Positions 24,485 through 33,723 of a stretch of 64,000 bases of DNA are shown one piece after another; within the stretch, counting starts at the first letter, position 1; every line of letters starts with the position of its first letter. The translations under genes and the position numbers were made by a program. Below the pieces are notes generated by a model. That model saw nothing but the letters and a program-made list of their open reading frames with translations. It ran no database searches and was not told where the DNA came from. Source of the DNA: Alkalihalobacillus deserti (lineage in GTDB: Bacteria; Bacillota; Bacilli; Bacillales; Bacillaceae_D); assembly GCF_020734105.1 (NCBI RefSeq), contig NZ_JAJAFR010000005.1, positions 301,544 through 365,543 on the forward strand, read 5' to 3'.

Positions 24485-24746
24485 AAGTGAATGATATAAA
24501 ATTTATTATTCCAAAGTCCTTCCAAAAGATATCATACAGCATCAATTTAAGACTAAATTCTCCTCAATTTAAACCGTATTTCAAAAAGGTAGATTTAATT
24601 ATAATTTAAGATGTAAACGAAGTATGGCGGGATTGTTACTGTTTTTCTACAGGAAAACCAAAATTTATAAGACGAACCGTACGGTACGGGAATCTATGAA
24701 CCTTTTAGGTCTGTTATCCCACCAAACAAAAAGATAGGAGGTAAGA
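24485..24746. promoter_or_regulatory. AT-rich leader region of the GH68 cluster
   Basis: No gene is seen. The stretch includes a hairpin-like GTTTTTCTACAGGAAAAC near 24640 and the palindrome CCGTACGG within GAACCGTACGGTACGGG near 24684. It is the likely control region of the first fructansucrase gene, but no clear -35/-10 pair could be fixed. Confidence 0.4.
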
Positions 24747-24758
24747 ATGAAAAAATAG
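24747..24758 (+). CDS. Three-codon leader frame (MKK-stop) before the first GH68 gene
   Basis: A textbook ribosome binding site (AGGAGG, 24736-24741) is followed at proper spacing by ATG AAA AAA TAG. The gene proper starts 61 bp later with its own site. This may be a translated minimal leader or a relic of an older signal-peptide start, since MKK is a common beginning of secreted proteins. Confidence 0.3.
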   Translation: MKK

Positions 24759-24807
24759 TTGTTTGTAATAGAAAAAAGATTCATCAATTCAAGGGAGGAA
24801 AGAACAA

Positions 24808-26178
24808 ATGAAAATGAAAACTCGTAAAAAGGTAGGGAAATTAGTTTTGTGTGCTGCGATTTTAGCGAGCGGTTTGACAAGCATTAGCGTTGCTGCGAGC
24901 TCTAACTGGAGTATTGAGGATGATTACACGTCGGCCTGGTCCAGACAGCAAGCTGAGAAAGTGGCTCTAACGGAAGAGACGACAGCTCCAATCATCGATA
25001 TGGACTTTGAAGACGTAGCTCCGGATGTGTGGGTTTGGGATACGTGGCCCCTTCAGAACAGAGACGGTTCACTTGCGAACGTGAAAGGCTACAAAATTGC
25101 ATTCGCATTGGTTGCACCTCGTACTTATACTTGGCATGACCGTCATACTGAAGCAAGAATCGGTATGTTCTACTCTAAAAACGGCAAGGATTGGACTTAC
25201 GCTGGAATTCCATATGACTATGACAACGCGTTAGGACATATGCAATGGGCTGGTTCTGCTATGTTGGACGAGAAAGGGAAAGTGCATTTCTTCTATACGG
25301 CAACCACTGATATGAATGCCAATGGTGGTAAAGAATTTAATAAAGACGGATGGGTGCAAAGAGCTGAGCAACGTCTCGCTAAGACGACATTTGATATCAG
25401 TGCAGACAAAAATGGAGTACATCTGACGAATGAAGGTGATCACCAAATCCTTCTTGAAGCAGACGGCCATCATTATGAAACGATCGAACAGTTCCAAGAG
25501 CACGGAAATATCATCACTGGGTTCCGCGATCCGTTTTTCTTCCAAGATCCGAATACTGGCGAAGAATACATTATTTGGGAAGGCCAGGCAGGCACTAACA
25601 GAAATGATTTAAAACCGGAAAATATCGGTGATAAAGAATACCGCGATACTCATACCGTTGCGGATCATGCGAAATTTTACAACGGAAATATCGGGATTGC
25701 GAAAGTGCTTGACAACGATATAACTAAACTGGAAATATTACCACCACTTCTTGAGTCGGTTGGGGTCAACCATCAGATGGAACGTCCGCATGTTGTGGTA
25801 AAAGACGACACTTACTACCTACTTACGATCAGTCACGAATTTACGTTTGCCCCAGGCTTAAGCGGTCCTGATGGATTGTATGGCTTTGTCGGTGAGGGAA
25901 GCTTGCGTACAGATTATAAGCCGGTCAATGGCACTGGTCTGGTTGTTGCCAATCCAGCGGAAAAACCATTTCAAGCTTATTCTTGGTGGGCGGCTCCGGA
26001 TGGTCAGGTCATCAGCTTCATTAATGAACCTTTAGACGAGAATGGTCAGGTTCAATTTGGTGGAACTTTTGCACCGACGCTGAAGGTATCTTTTGACGGA
26101 GACACAACAAAGATCGTGAAAGAAATGCAAGCTGGAGAAATCAAACCATTCGGTCCTTACGGTAGATCTTTACGCTAA
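24808..26178 (+). CDS. GH68 fructansucrase (levansucrase-like), first of three
   Basis: A 456-residue secreted enzyme of glycoside hydrolase family 68 that transfers fructose from sucrose to growing fructan or to water. The signal peptide ends near ISVAAS. The catalytic residues are visible as nucleophile Asp78 (VWDTWP), transition-state stabiliser Asp241 (GFRDPFF) and acid/base Glu325 (MERPHVV). AAGGGAGGAAAG precedes ATG 24808. It is more diverged from the next two genes than they are from each other, with a longer insertion around residues 255-290 (QAGTNRNDLKPENIGDKEYRD). Whether it makes polymer, short oligosaccharides or mainly hydrolyses sucrose cannot be told from sequence. Confidence 0.9.
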   Translation: MKMKTRKKVGKLVLCAAILASGLTSISVAASSNWSIEDDYTSAWSRQQAEKVALTEETTAPIIDMDFEDVAPDVWVWDTWPLQNRDGSLANVKGYKIAFALVAPRTYTWHDRHTEARIGMFYSKNGKDWTYAGIPYDYDNALGHMQWAGSAMLDEKGKVHFFYTATTDMNANGGKEFNKDGWVQRAEQRLAKTTFDISADKNGVHLTNEGDHQILLEADGHHYETIEQFQEHGNIITGFRDPFFFQDPNTGEEYIIWEGQAGTNRNDLKPENIGDKEYRDTHTVADHAKFYNGNIGIAKVLDNDITKLEILPPLLESVGVNHQMERPHVVVKDDTYYLLTISHEFTFAPGLSGPDGLYGFVGEGSLRTDYKPVNGTGLVVANPAEKPFQAYSWWAAPDGQVISFINEPLDENGQVQFGGTFAPTLKVSFDGDTTKIVKEMQAGEIKPFGPYGRSLR

Positions 26179-26243
26179 AAGAGTAAGTACGAAGGGTATA
26201 TGTAATGGGTGAACCAAAATTCTTGAAACGAAGGAGCGATAAC

Positions 26244-27593
26244 ATGTCTATCCAAAAAAGTTTTCAAAAAAAAGGGAAAGCTCTAACGAGTCTCGCTTTG
26301 GCGACAACCCTTGCTGTTTCTGCGCTTATTCCTGTTCACGCCGAGGTCGCGGACACGACTGTTAACTGGACTCGTGAACAAGTATCAAAAATTGAGCTAA
26401 ATAAAGATAATACCTTACCTTATCTAGATATAAGTAAACTAGAGAAATTTACGGAAGATTATCATATTTGGGACTCATGGCCACTAACTGATCGCGATGG
26501 AAATATCGCTTCAATTAAAGGTTGGAAAGTGTTGTTTGCACTATCTGCTCCTAACGATGTGCTACCAGGTAAAGTACATGACATTGCAACAATCCGCTAT
26601 TTTTATTCGAAAAACGGGAAAGATTGGACACTTGGTGGAACACTTTTCCCTGAGGGAGCTTCATTAGGTTCTCGTGAATGGGCTGGATCTGCAATGACGG
26701 ATGACGGTAAAATACACGCATTCTATACAGCAACTGGACATAGAGGTCAAGAGCCTTTGACGTTTGAACAGCGATTGGCGATGGCTACAGGTGATATCGT
26801 TGCTGACAGCAAAGGAGTCCGTTTTGAAAACTGGGGTGATCACAAGATCATTTTAGAGCCGGACGGTAACTATTATCAGTCAAGAGAGCAAGCTCAGCAA
26901 GGTGAAGGCGGAGGCTATGCTTTCCGTGATCCTATGTGGTTTAAAGACCCAAAAACCGATAAGGAATATATTCTGTTTGAAGGGAATTCAGGCGGTGCTG
27001 TAGATGATCGCACATTTAAACAAGAATATGCAGGAAGTACTGAGTACACTAGTGAAAACCCAGTTCCTGCAGGTGCTGTACATGCGAATGGGAACATCGG
27101 TATTGCAGAGGTAGTTGATGGCGACCCTTCAAATCTTAAAATGCTCCCACCGCTTTTGGAAGCCAATTATGTAAATGAAGAATTAGAACGTCCACATATC
27201 GTTGTAAAGGATAATAAATATTATTTATTCACTGATACCCATATCAATAAATATGCTGAAGGGCTTCAAGGTCCTGAAGGTCTGTATGGTTTTGTTTCTG
27301 ATACATTGATCGGTGGTTACGAGCCGTTGAATGAAAGTGGTTTAGTTTTAGCTAATCCTCCGGAAAATCCATACCAAGCCTATTCATGGCTAGTTCTTCC
27401 GAATTTAAATGTAGTAGCGTTTGCTCATTTTGGGGATTTAGGTGATATGTCCATTAGTGATGTTGGAAATCAGTCAGATGAATTCCAATTTGAACATTTT
27501 GGAGGAACATTGCCTCCAACCGTTAAGCTTTCCATCAAAGGCGATACGACCAAAATAGGAAAAGAGTTTAGTCCTGGTTGGATTAAGCAATAA
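26244..27593 (+). CDS. GH68 levansucrase-like enzyme, second of three
   Basis: A 449-residue secreted GH68 enzyme. ATG 26244 is the likely start because AAGGAG lies 8 bp upstream; the frame is open to 26205. The signal peptide ends in PVHAE. Catalytic residues are Asp77 (IWDSWP), Asp229 (AFRDPMW) and Glu315 (LERPHIV). Its closest relative is the next gene: both share DVLPGK-HD, SLGSREWAGS/ALGSRQWAGS, and LEANYVN-ELERP. The gene follows the first GH68 gene after 65 bp, and a hairpin terminates it. Sucrose-dependent fructan synthesis is the expected role. Confidence 0.9.
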   Translation: MSIQKSFQKKGKALTSLALATTLAVSALIPVHAEVADTTVNWTREQVSKIELNKDNTLPYLDISKLEKFTEDYHIWDSWPLTDRDGNIASIKGWKVLFALSAPNDVLPGKVHDIATIRYFYSKNGKDWTLGGTLFPEGASLGSREWAGSAMTDDGKIHAFYTATGHRGQEPLTFEQRLAMATGDIVADSKGVRFENWGDHKIILEPDGNYYQSREQAQQGEGGGYAFRDPMWFKDPKTDKEYILFEGNSGGAVDDRTFKQEYAGSTEYTSENPVPAGAVHANGNIGIAEVVDGDPSNLKMLPPLLEANYVNEELERPHIVVKDNKYYLFTDTHINKYAEGLQGPEGLYGFVSDTLIGGYEPLNESGLVLANPPENPYQAYSWLVLPNLNVVAFAHFGDLGDMSISDVGNQSDEFQFEHFGGTLPPTVKLSIKGDTTKIGKEFSPGWIKQ

Positions 27594-27611
27594 GAAAATG
27601 ATAATAGAAAT

Positions 27612-27645
27612 GGTCGGCTAATCGTACAAATATTAGCTGGCCTTT
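27612..27645 (+). terminator. Hairpin terminator after second GH68 gene
   Basis: GGTCGGCTAAT pairs with ATTAGCTGGCC (two wobbles or mismatches), followed by TTTCT. It sits 19 bp after the stop codon. Confidence 0.7.
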
Positions 27646-27702
27646 CTGTTCATTTTAAGGAAGTATGAGTCTATGATTGACTGAAGAATAGGGGGAACAT
27701 AA

Positions 27703-29049
27703 ATGGAACGCAAAAGAGATAAGAAGGGTAAGTTTTTTTTAGCAGCAATGATAAGTCTTTCTGCTGTATTCGCTCCCTTTGTAAGCACAGGTGTATCTGC
27801 CAAAGAAAATATGGATCCTTCTAATTGGACTCGTGAAGATGTTAGTACTCTTTCAATGAATACTCAAAATACGGCACCTACTATTGACAAAGACGAACTT
27901 ATTCAAATCACATCAGACTCTTATATTTGGGATACTTGGCCATTGCAAGAAAAGAATGGCCATCCAGCTGTCGTCAACGGCTTTAAAATTATTTTTGCTT
28001 TGTCAGTGCCTAAGGATGTCCTTCCTGGGAAGCGACATGATACAGCTGAAATTCATTATTTCTTTTCAAAGGACGGGAAGAGCTGGGAATCCGGTGGCCC
28101 TGTTTTCAAAGATGGAGAAGCATTAGGCTCAAGACAATGGGCTGGATCTTCGATTGTTCACAAAGATGGGAAATTACAATTTTTTTACACCGCAACAGGT
28201 AAGAAAGGTGAAACTCACCTAAGCTATGATCAGCGAATCGCAACCGCAACGGCAAATATAAAAACAACGAACACAAGTGTGACATTTGAGGATTGGTCCA
28301 CACATGAAATCATTCTTGAAGCGGATGGAGAACACTATCAAACGAGTGAACAAACAGGTCCTCAAGAATCTTCATATGCATTCCGTGATCCTTACTTTTT
28401 CCAGGATCCAAAAACTGGGGAAGAATATCTTTTGTTTGAAGGAAACTCCGCAGGGACACTTGAAAAGAGACCATATAAACATGAATATATTGGCTTGGCG
28501 AAATTTCGTCAAAACCATGTGATCCCTGATGGATCAAAAGCGTTTAATGGCAGTGTGGGTATTGCCAAAGCAACGAATAAAGGTTTGTCTAAATTTAAAT
28601 TGCTGCCACCATTGCTAGAAGCAAACTATGTAAATGATGAACTAGAGAGACCAAGTGTGATGGTAAAAGGAAACAACTATTATCTTTTTGTAAAGACGCA
28701 CAGTGAGAAATTCGCCTCCGGCCTTAAGGCACCGGAAGGGTTATATGGATTTACTTCAGATTCCCTTTTTGGAGGCTATCAACCCTTGAATGAAAGTGGG
28801 CTCGTCATCGCAAATCCGACCGATAACCCGTATCAAGCCTATTCTTGGATGGTTATGTCGAATGGCACCGTCATTAGTTTTGTGAATTATGTGGATGTGG
28901 ATGATAAAGATATTTATGAAATTGGCGAGCAATCACCCAACTATCAAATGGAACATTTCGGTGGAATGCTGGCACCTTCATTAAAAATAGCGATCACACG
29001 TAATGAAACCAAAATCCTTCATGAAAAGAAGCAAGGGGTTTTTAAATAA
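27703..29049 (+). CDS. GH68 levansucrase-like enzyme, third of three
   Basis: A 448-residue secreted GH68 enzyme and tandem paralogue of the preceding gene. The signal peptide ends near TGVSAKE. Catalytic residues are Asp77 (IWDTWP), Asp229 (AFRDPYF) and Glu315 (LERPSVM). In the acid/base motif a Ser replaces the His found in the other two copies, which may alter activity or product size. GGGGGAAC precedes ATG 27703. It has its own spacing and follows a terminator, so independent expression is possible. Confidence 0.9.
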   Translation: MERKRDKKGKFFLAAMISLSAVFAPFVSTGVSAKENMDPSNWTREDVSTLSMNTQNTAPTIDKDELIQITSDSYIWDTWPLQEKNGHPAVVNGFKIIFALSVPKDVLPGKRHDTAEIHYFFSKDGKSWESGGPVFKDGEALGSRQWAGSSIVHKDGKLQFFYTATGKKGETHLSYDQRIATATANIKTTNTSVTFEDWSTHEIILEADGEHYQTSEQTGPQESSYAFRDPYFFQDPKTGEEYLLFEGNSAGTLEKRPYKHEYIGLAKFRQNHVIPDGSKAFNGSVGIAKATNKGLSKFKLLPPLLEANYVNDELERPSVMVKGNNYYLFVKTHSEKFASGLKAPEGLYGFTSDSLFGGYQPLNESGLVIANPTDNPYQAYSWMVMSNGTVISFVNYVDVDDKDIYEIGEQSPNYQMEHFGGMLAPSLKIAITRNETKILHEKKQGVFK

Positions 29050-29150
29050 GGTGAGACTTTCATCAGTTGGTTATTTTTCAACCCCCCCTGATGGCTAGCA
29101 AGACTTATCAAATTTTACCTGCCTGATTAGGAATAAACGAGAAGGACAAG

Positions 29151-29184
29151 CAATGGCGTTCAGTTTTTTTACTGAGCGCCATTG
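29151..29184. terminator. Hairpin after third GH68 gene
   Basis: CAATGGCGTTCAGT pairs with ACTGAGCGCCATTG (13 of 14 bp) around a loop of six T residues. There is no T-run behind it, so function as a terminator is uncertain. Confidence 0.55.
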
Positions 29185-29235
29185 TATATAGTTCCTTTTA
29201 GAACGGTCATTATCTTTGTACACTTTACTAACCTT

Positions 29236-29334
29236 GCAGACGTTGGTCTTCTAACTCCTGAATATCAAGTTGAACATTTTGGTGGGATGCCCGCGATTGC
29301 TTTAAATCATGACCGTATGCATATGGTGATATAG
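29236..29334 (+). pseudogene. GH68 C-terminal remnant (fourth copy)
   Basis: The frame ADVGLLTPEYQVEHFGGMPAI matches the C-terminal region of the second and third GH68 proteins (DVGNQSDEFQFEHFGGTLPP and EIGEQSPNYQMEHFGGMLAP). Only about 30 codons remain. It shows that the array once had at least four members. Confidence 0.75.
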
Positions 29335-29430
29335 GACAAGGTGTCATCAAATAATGATCGAGTCACCCTTTTATGGTTAAAGTGAGAGGCTGCTTTCATC
29401 TAATTTTCATATAGGAAAGTGAGGAGCATC

Positions 29431-31824
29431 ATGAAACGTTATCTATTCATCTTTTTTATTATTGTTACAGCACTAATCATCTGGTTTAAGACCGAAGAAT
29501 TAAATAATGAGCAAGAGCAAGTTGAAGAGGAGCCGCCTGAACTACAACAAGAAGATGAATCTTTAGAGGATGTGGCTGCCGTATGGAAATTTGATGAAGG
29601 AACAGGTACAACAACCGTTGAAACACGTTCCAATCAAGAGCACCACATTCAATATGTATTTAATGAAGCAGTAGATAAACCGAGCAGCGATCCTCTTTGG
29701 AAACAAGGGGTTTCTGGGCATGCTTTGCTGTTTGATGGCTACTCAACCTGGGTTTCGGCAGATACATCGGGACTAAATCTTCCAGAAGATGCGATGACCA
29801 TTGATGCTTGGGTGGCGCCTCGTGCGTTTGAATGGGGAAATGAAGGAAAGCTTTCTTCTATTATTAGTTTTCATAATCAAGAGGAAAATCAAGGCTTTCA
29901 CTTAGGTGTCTTTCGTCATGGAACATGGTCGTTCCAATTTGGTACAGGTGAGGAATGGTTCGAAGTGTGGGCAGATGAGGAATTTAGACTTCCAAGAAAT
30001 GAATGGTCCCATCTTGTGGCTGTTTTTTCTCAAGAGAGAAATGAAGTCGTCCTTTATCGTAATGGCGAACAAGCGGGCCGTCTAGAGATTCCGCCTCATA
30101 CTCAGATCGCCTTACCCGATCAAGAACTTCGAATCGGAAAAAATAATGACCCTGCTAAAATAAGTGATACATTTGATGCGAGTCTGTTTAATGGGTTAAT
30201 TGATGAGGTGAAACTTTATCAAACAGCACTTGAGCCGCATATCATTGTGGAGCGTTTTGATCAATTCTTTGGTGAAGAGCTTCCTGACCCTAGTTCGGAA
30301 CTTGCCTGGGACAGAAGCAGATATGAGGGGGATCGTCATCGACCCCAGTACCATTTTACACCCCCAGAGCATTGGATGAACGAACCGCATGCCCCGCTAT
30401 ATTTTAACGGACAGTACCATTTATTTTATCAGTTTAATCCAGCTGGTCCTTATTGGGGCGGTATTCACTGGGGACATGCAGTCAGTGATGATTTGATTCA
30501 CTGGAGAGACTTACCCATTGCCTTAGCCCCTGAAGCAGATCAAGTCGACCCTGATGGTGTATGGTCTGGCGATTCGATTATCGATGATGAAGGCAACCCA
30601 GCTCTATTTTTTACCGCAGGAAATGATAGCATGAGGCCAAATCAAATGACAGGTCTAGCAAGAAGTACGTTTTTAGATGATCAAAATCCTGATTTAGTTC
30701 ATTGGATCAAGCATCCAGAACCCGTAACCATTCAAGAAGAAGAGATTCAAACGGAAAAAGGAACGGTTTGGCATGGTCAATTTAGAGATCCGTTTGTCTT
30801 TAAATCTGGAGATAAATGGGTCCAACTTGTGGGTTCAGGCATAAAAGATGGCGAGGAGTCAGTTGGAGGAACGGCGCTTGTTTACACATCAGATAACTTA
30901 ATCGATTGGCATTATGAGCATCCTCTTATGATTGGAAATGTCCTCAACTATCCGGAAACGGGTGATGTGTGGGAGCTTCCCATTCTATTACCGATTGGGA
31001 AAAACGATAGCGGTGAAGAAAAATATGTTTTTCTCATTAATCCATGGTTTGACGGCGATAGTGAATATGCGGTGAAATACGTCTGGTATTGGATCGGCTC
31101 GTGGGATGATGAAACCTATCAGTTTATCCCTGATCAAGAGGATCCGCAGTTGCTAGATGTCGGCGAACACTTTACAGGACCAAGTGGAATGGTCGATGAT
31201 AAAGGCCGAGCCGTTGTTTTTTCGATTACACAGGATAGAAGAACGGAAGAAAGTCGGTACAATGCCGGATGGGCACATAATGCTGGTTTACCAATCGTCC
31301 TTTCGCTTCGTGACAATCACCGTCTAGGAGTGGAACCTGTTCAGGAAGTAGAACGTTTAAGAGAAGAACACCTTTATGCACTCGACACCCCTTCTACCAT
31401 AGAAGACGTGAACCAACAAATAGCAGACCTCAGTGGAGACATGCTTGAAATTGAATTAGAAATTGAAAGAAAAGAGGCTCAAAAAGTCGGGATAAAAGTT
31501 CGTCAATCACCAGATCAAGAGGAAGAAACGCTCCTATTCTATGATTTTGACGAACAAATGATGAATGTCGATCGGGAGCGCTCCAGTCTTTCAGATCATG
31601 TCGAAAAAGGAATTCAAGGAGGAAAGGTTGAGTTTGAAGACGACCTTTTACGCCTCCGTATCTTTCTTGATCGCTCCATGGTTGAAGCCTATATTAATGG
31701 CGTAAACAGTTTAACGACACGCGTCTATCCATCAAGAGACGATTCTCTCTATTTAGAATTATTTTCAGAAGGAGAGTCTGAAGTGCAGAAAATGAATGTA
31801 TGGAGAATGGGAAGTGCGTATTAA
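29431..31824 (+). CDS. Membrane-anchored or secreted LamG-GH32 fructan hydrolase with Glu in the nucleophile motif
   Basis: About 797 residues. The N terminus is a signal anchor (residues 2-16) followed by an acidic stretch. A LamG-like/concanavalin carbohydrate-binding domain covers about residues 45-285 (FDEGTGTTTVE, then LRIGKNNDPAK). The GH32 propeller starts near residue 300, and the C-terminal beta-sandwich ends with LDRSMVEAYINGV. The nucleophile motif reads WMNEPHAP with Glu318 where GH32 enzymes have WMNDPNG. The stabiliser Asp453 (FRDPF) and acid/base Glu515 (WELP) are kept. ATG 29431 follows GTGAGGAG; GTG 29419 is an alternative. Expected role: hydrolysis of extracellular fructan, specificity unknown. 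Confidence 0.87.
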   Translation: MKRYLFIFFIIVTALIIWFKTEELNNEQEQVEEEPPELQQEDESLEDVAAVWKFDEGTGTTTVETRSNQEHHIQYVFNEAVDKPSSDPLWKQGVSGHALLFDGYSTWVSADTSGLNLPEDAMTIDAWVAPRAFEWGNEGKLSSIISFHNQEENQGFHLGVFRHGTWSFQFGTGEEWFEVWADEEFRLPRNEWSHLVAVFSQERNEVVLYRNGEQAGRLEIPPHTQIALPDQELRIGKNNDPAKISDTFDASLFNGLIDEVKLYQTALEPHIIVERFDQFFGEELPDPSSELAWDRSRYEGDRHRPQYHFTPPEHWMNEPHAPLYFNGQYHLFYQFNPAGPYWGGIHWGHAVSDDLIHWRDLPIALAPEADQVDPDGVWSGDSIIDDEGNPALFFTAGNDSMRPNQMTGLARSTFLDDQNPDLVHWIKHPEPVTIQEEEIQTEKGTVWHGQFRDPFVFKSGDKWVQLVGSGIKDGEESVGGTALVYTSDNLIDWHYEHPLMIGNVLNYPETGDVWELPILLPIGKNDSGEEKYVFLINPWFDGDSEYAVKYVWYWIGSWDDETYQFIPDQEDPQLLDVGEHFTGPSGMVDDKGRAVVFSITQDRRTEESRYNAGWAHNAGLPIVLSLRDNHRLGVEPVQEVERLREEHLYALDTPSTIEDVNQQIADLSGDMLEIELEIERKEAQKVGIKVRQSPDQEEETLLFYDFDEQMMNVDRERSSLSDHVEKGIQGGKVEFEDDLLRLRIFLDRSMVEAYINGVNSLTTRVYPSRDDSLYLELFSEGESEVQKMNVWRMGSAY

Positions 31825-31862
31825 TAAGAATTAAAAAGGGTTAGACCCCGATTGCAAAAGTA

Positions 31863-32048
31863 GAGTGAACTGAAAAGGGAAAATCGGAAGTCACAAAATA
31901 AGTCCATCGAGGAAGCGGTAATGGCTCCGCACGTTGCGCGCCTGCTACGAGAACCCCACTCATAGCAGGCACTAAAACCAGGAAACGGCTACGCTCATTG
32001 CTTAGAGACCACTGAAAAAGGTAAAAAGCAACCTTTTTCAGTTCGCTC
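31863..32048 (-). mobile_element. Structured mobile repeat, copy 2 (minus orientation), with target duplication
   Basis: Ends GAGTGAACTGAAAAGG and CCTTTTTCAGTTCGCTC are inverted repeats with one mismatch and one length difference. They are flanked by GCAAAAGTA (31854-31862) and GCAAAAATA (32049-32057), a probable 9-bp target duplication with one change. Inside lie stem A (ACTGAAAAAGGT/ACCTTTTTCAGT) and body B (31917-32001), whose apical stem GCCTGCTATGAG/CTCGTAGCAGGC differs from the other copies by compensated pairs. Confidence 0.78.
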
Positions 32049-32057
32049 GCAAAAATA

Positions 32058-32171
32058 CAGGGGGGACTGACCCTTTTTCATGAAAAGGTGCCTTTGAAAA
32101 AAGTGCCTGCCCCCCAGTGAGGTGATGCATTAAAGCGTACAAGCCAGGTGCCCGATAAAAGCGTCTGATCA
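32058..32171. repeat. REP-like shards downstream of the LacI gene
   Basis: GTGCCTGCCCCCCAGTG, GATGCATTAAAGCG and CAGGTGCCCG form the GGTGCCTGACCCC...GTTAATGC...TAAAGCG family motif also seen at 3158 and 12.6 kb. No gene is present. Confidence 0.5.
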
Positions 32172-33170
32172 TTACGTCGTTTCTCCTTTTATCAGTTCGA
32201 CATCAACAATCGTGTTGTTCGGTTTTTCGTCATCCTTGTCTTCAATCATCTTAATTAGGGTAGAGCATAGTTCTCGTCCGAGTCGATCAGCTGGTTGCTT
32301 TATTGTTGTTAGCTTTGGATTCTGTAACATCCGGGTAAAGGAATTGAAATCATATCCAACAATTTTTAGTTGCTTCGGTACGTTAATCTGTTTTTTTTGT
32401 GCATGGATATAAAGAGCGTAAGCCAACATATCATTGCTGCAAAACACGCCATCAAAATTTGTGAGCTCATGTGACACTTGTTCTTCAATAAATTGCTCGT
32501 AATTGTAGTATTCAGAGAATGAATGTCTGCTATATTCTTTTTCGATGACTTTAAAATGGATATTGTGTTTCATGCACGCCAGTTTAAAAGCATCTGCACG
32601 TCTATTTGGCAACACATCGATATCGAGCGGGCCGGATAAATGCAAAAGGTTCTTGCAACCGCTTTCGATCAAGTGTTGCGTTGCAATCGTACCGCCGTTA
32701 AAGTTATCAGATCCTACATACGGGATGTCTTTTGACATGATACGGTCAAAGGATACAATCGGAAGCTTCACCTTTCGATATTCTTCTATATCTAATGTTT
32801 GGCTGCACATAATAATCCCATCGACTCGATTTTCCTTGAGCATTCCTATATATTTTGTTTCTTTTTCAGCTTCATCTAACGAATTGCAGATCAAGATTTT
32901 ATAGTTGTTTTTATAAGCGAATATCTCAATATGTTTTATTAATTCAGCGAAAAAAGGATGTTCGGAGTCAGGAACGATCACGCCTAATAGGTAGGATTGG
33001 CTTTTTTGCAGTGCTCGAGCAATTTGATTTGGAGAATAATCAATATCAGCCATGGCCTTTTCAACTTTTTTGCGTGTCTCTTTACCGATATAGCCTCTGT
33101 TATTAAGCACACGTGAAACGGTTGTGACAGACACACCTGCTTCTTTTGCAACATCTTTTATATTTACCAT
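32172..33170 (-). CDS. LacI-family transcriptional repressor of the fructan-uptake operon
   Basis: A 332-residue LacI/GalR regulator. The N-terminal helix-turn-helix is canonical (IKDVAKEAGVSVTTVSRVLNN) with the hinge region NQIARALQKSQS, followed by the periplasmic-binding-like effector domain (LLGVIVPDSEHPFFAELI and later SNDMLAYALYIHAQK). It is divergent from the ABC importer operon, and an AAACGTTT-centred operator overlaps that operon's promoter. The most likely inducer is a fructose-containing sugar. The start ATG 33170 follows AAGGAG. Confidence 0.92.
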   Translation of the reverse strand: MVNIKDVAKEAGVSVTTVSRVLNNRGYIGKETRKKVEKAMADIDYSPNQIARALQKSQSYLLGVIVPDSEHPFFAELIKHIEIFAYKNNYKILICNSLDEAEKETKYIGMLKENRVDGIIMCSQTLDIEEYRKVKLPIVSFDRIMSKDIPYVGSDNFNGGTIATQHLIESGCKNLLHLSGPLDIDVLPNRRADAFKLACMKHNIHFKVIEKEYSRHSFSEYYNYEQFIEEQVSHELTNFDGVFCSNDMLAYALYIHAQKKQINVPKQLKIVGYDFNSFTRMLQNPKLTTIKQPADRLGRELCSTLIKMIEDKDDEKPNNTIVDVELIKGETT

Positions 33171-33575
33171 AGTTATCTCCTTTATTTAGAATTCAAAAAA
33201 CAGACGCTTTTTATTTAAAATGCAGACAAGAATCGAATGAGAAAGTAAAAGCTCTTCCATTTCAATCTAATCTTCTGACTTATTAACAAGTGTAGCATAG
33301 ATGTGGTAACGTATGACACATTAATTTTTTAATGATGGATATGATAGAAAAGGCACTATAATTAGCGTTTTACCATACCGTACCATAGTTTTATAGTCAA
33401 TCAGTTAGAAAAATAGGTAGAGTTAGTTTGAAAGATGGTAACGTAACCTTAAATTTATACGATTTTATCCAATTTTATGTGTTTTCTAGTGAAATGAAAT
33501 ATATTCTATCTTGTATAATCGTTGATTTAATACGGTTTTATTTAAAATCACAAAAAAACATGTGTTTAATTTTTA
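33171..33575. promoter_or_regulatory. Divergent intergenic region between lacI-type gene and ABC operon
   Basis: A very AT-rich gene-free stretch of about 550 bp separates the two start codons. The promoter and operator of the right-hand operon lie at 33576-33614. No further clear element could be supported. Confidence 0.4.
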
Positions 33576-33614
33576 TGAAAACGTTTGACATATAATTAGT
33601 TATGGATATATACT
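33576..33614 (+). promoter_or_regulatory. Promoter with overlapping LacI-type operator
   Basis: TTGACA (33585-33590) and TATACT (33609-33614) are separated by 18 bp and give a good sigma-A promoter. The -35 box is overlapped by TGAAAACGTTTGACA (33576-33590), centred on the palindrome AAACGTTT, as expected for repression by the adjacent LacI protein. The transcript would have a ~100-nt leader before the start codon at 33724. Confidence 0.72.
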
Positions 33615-33723
33615 TTGTGTAAACCCTTACATGAGGAGGTGTGAATGTACAATTTGAAATTTTAAGGTTGCTAGTTTCCTAAGTCTTTGAAAAAAACAAT
33701 CATCATATAGGGGGGAAGTACTA

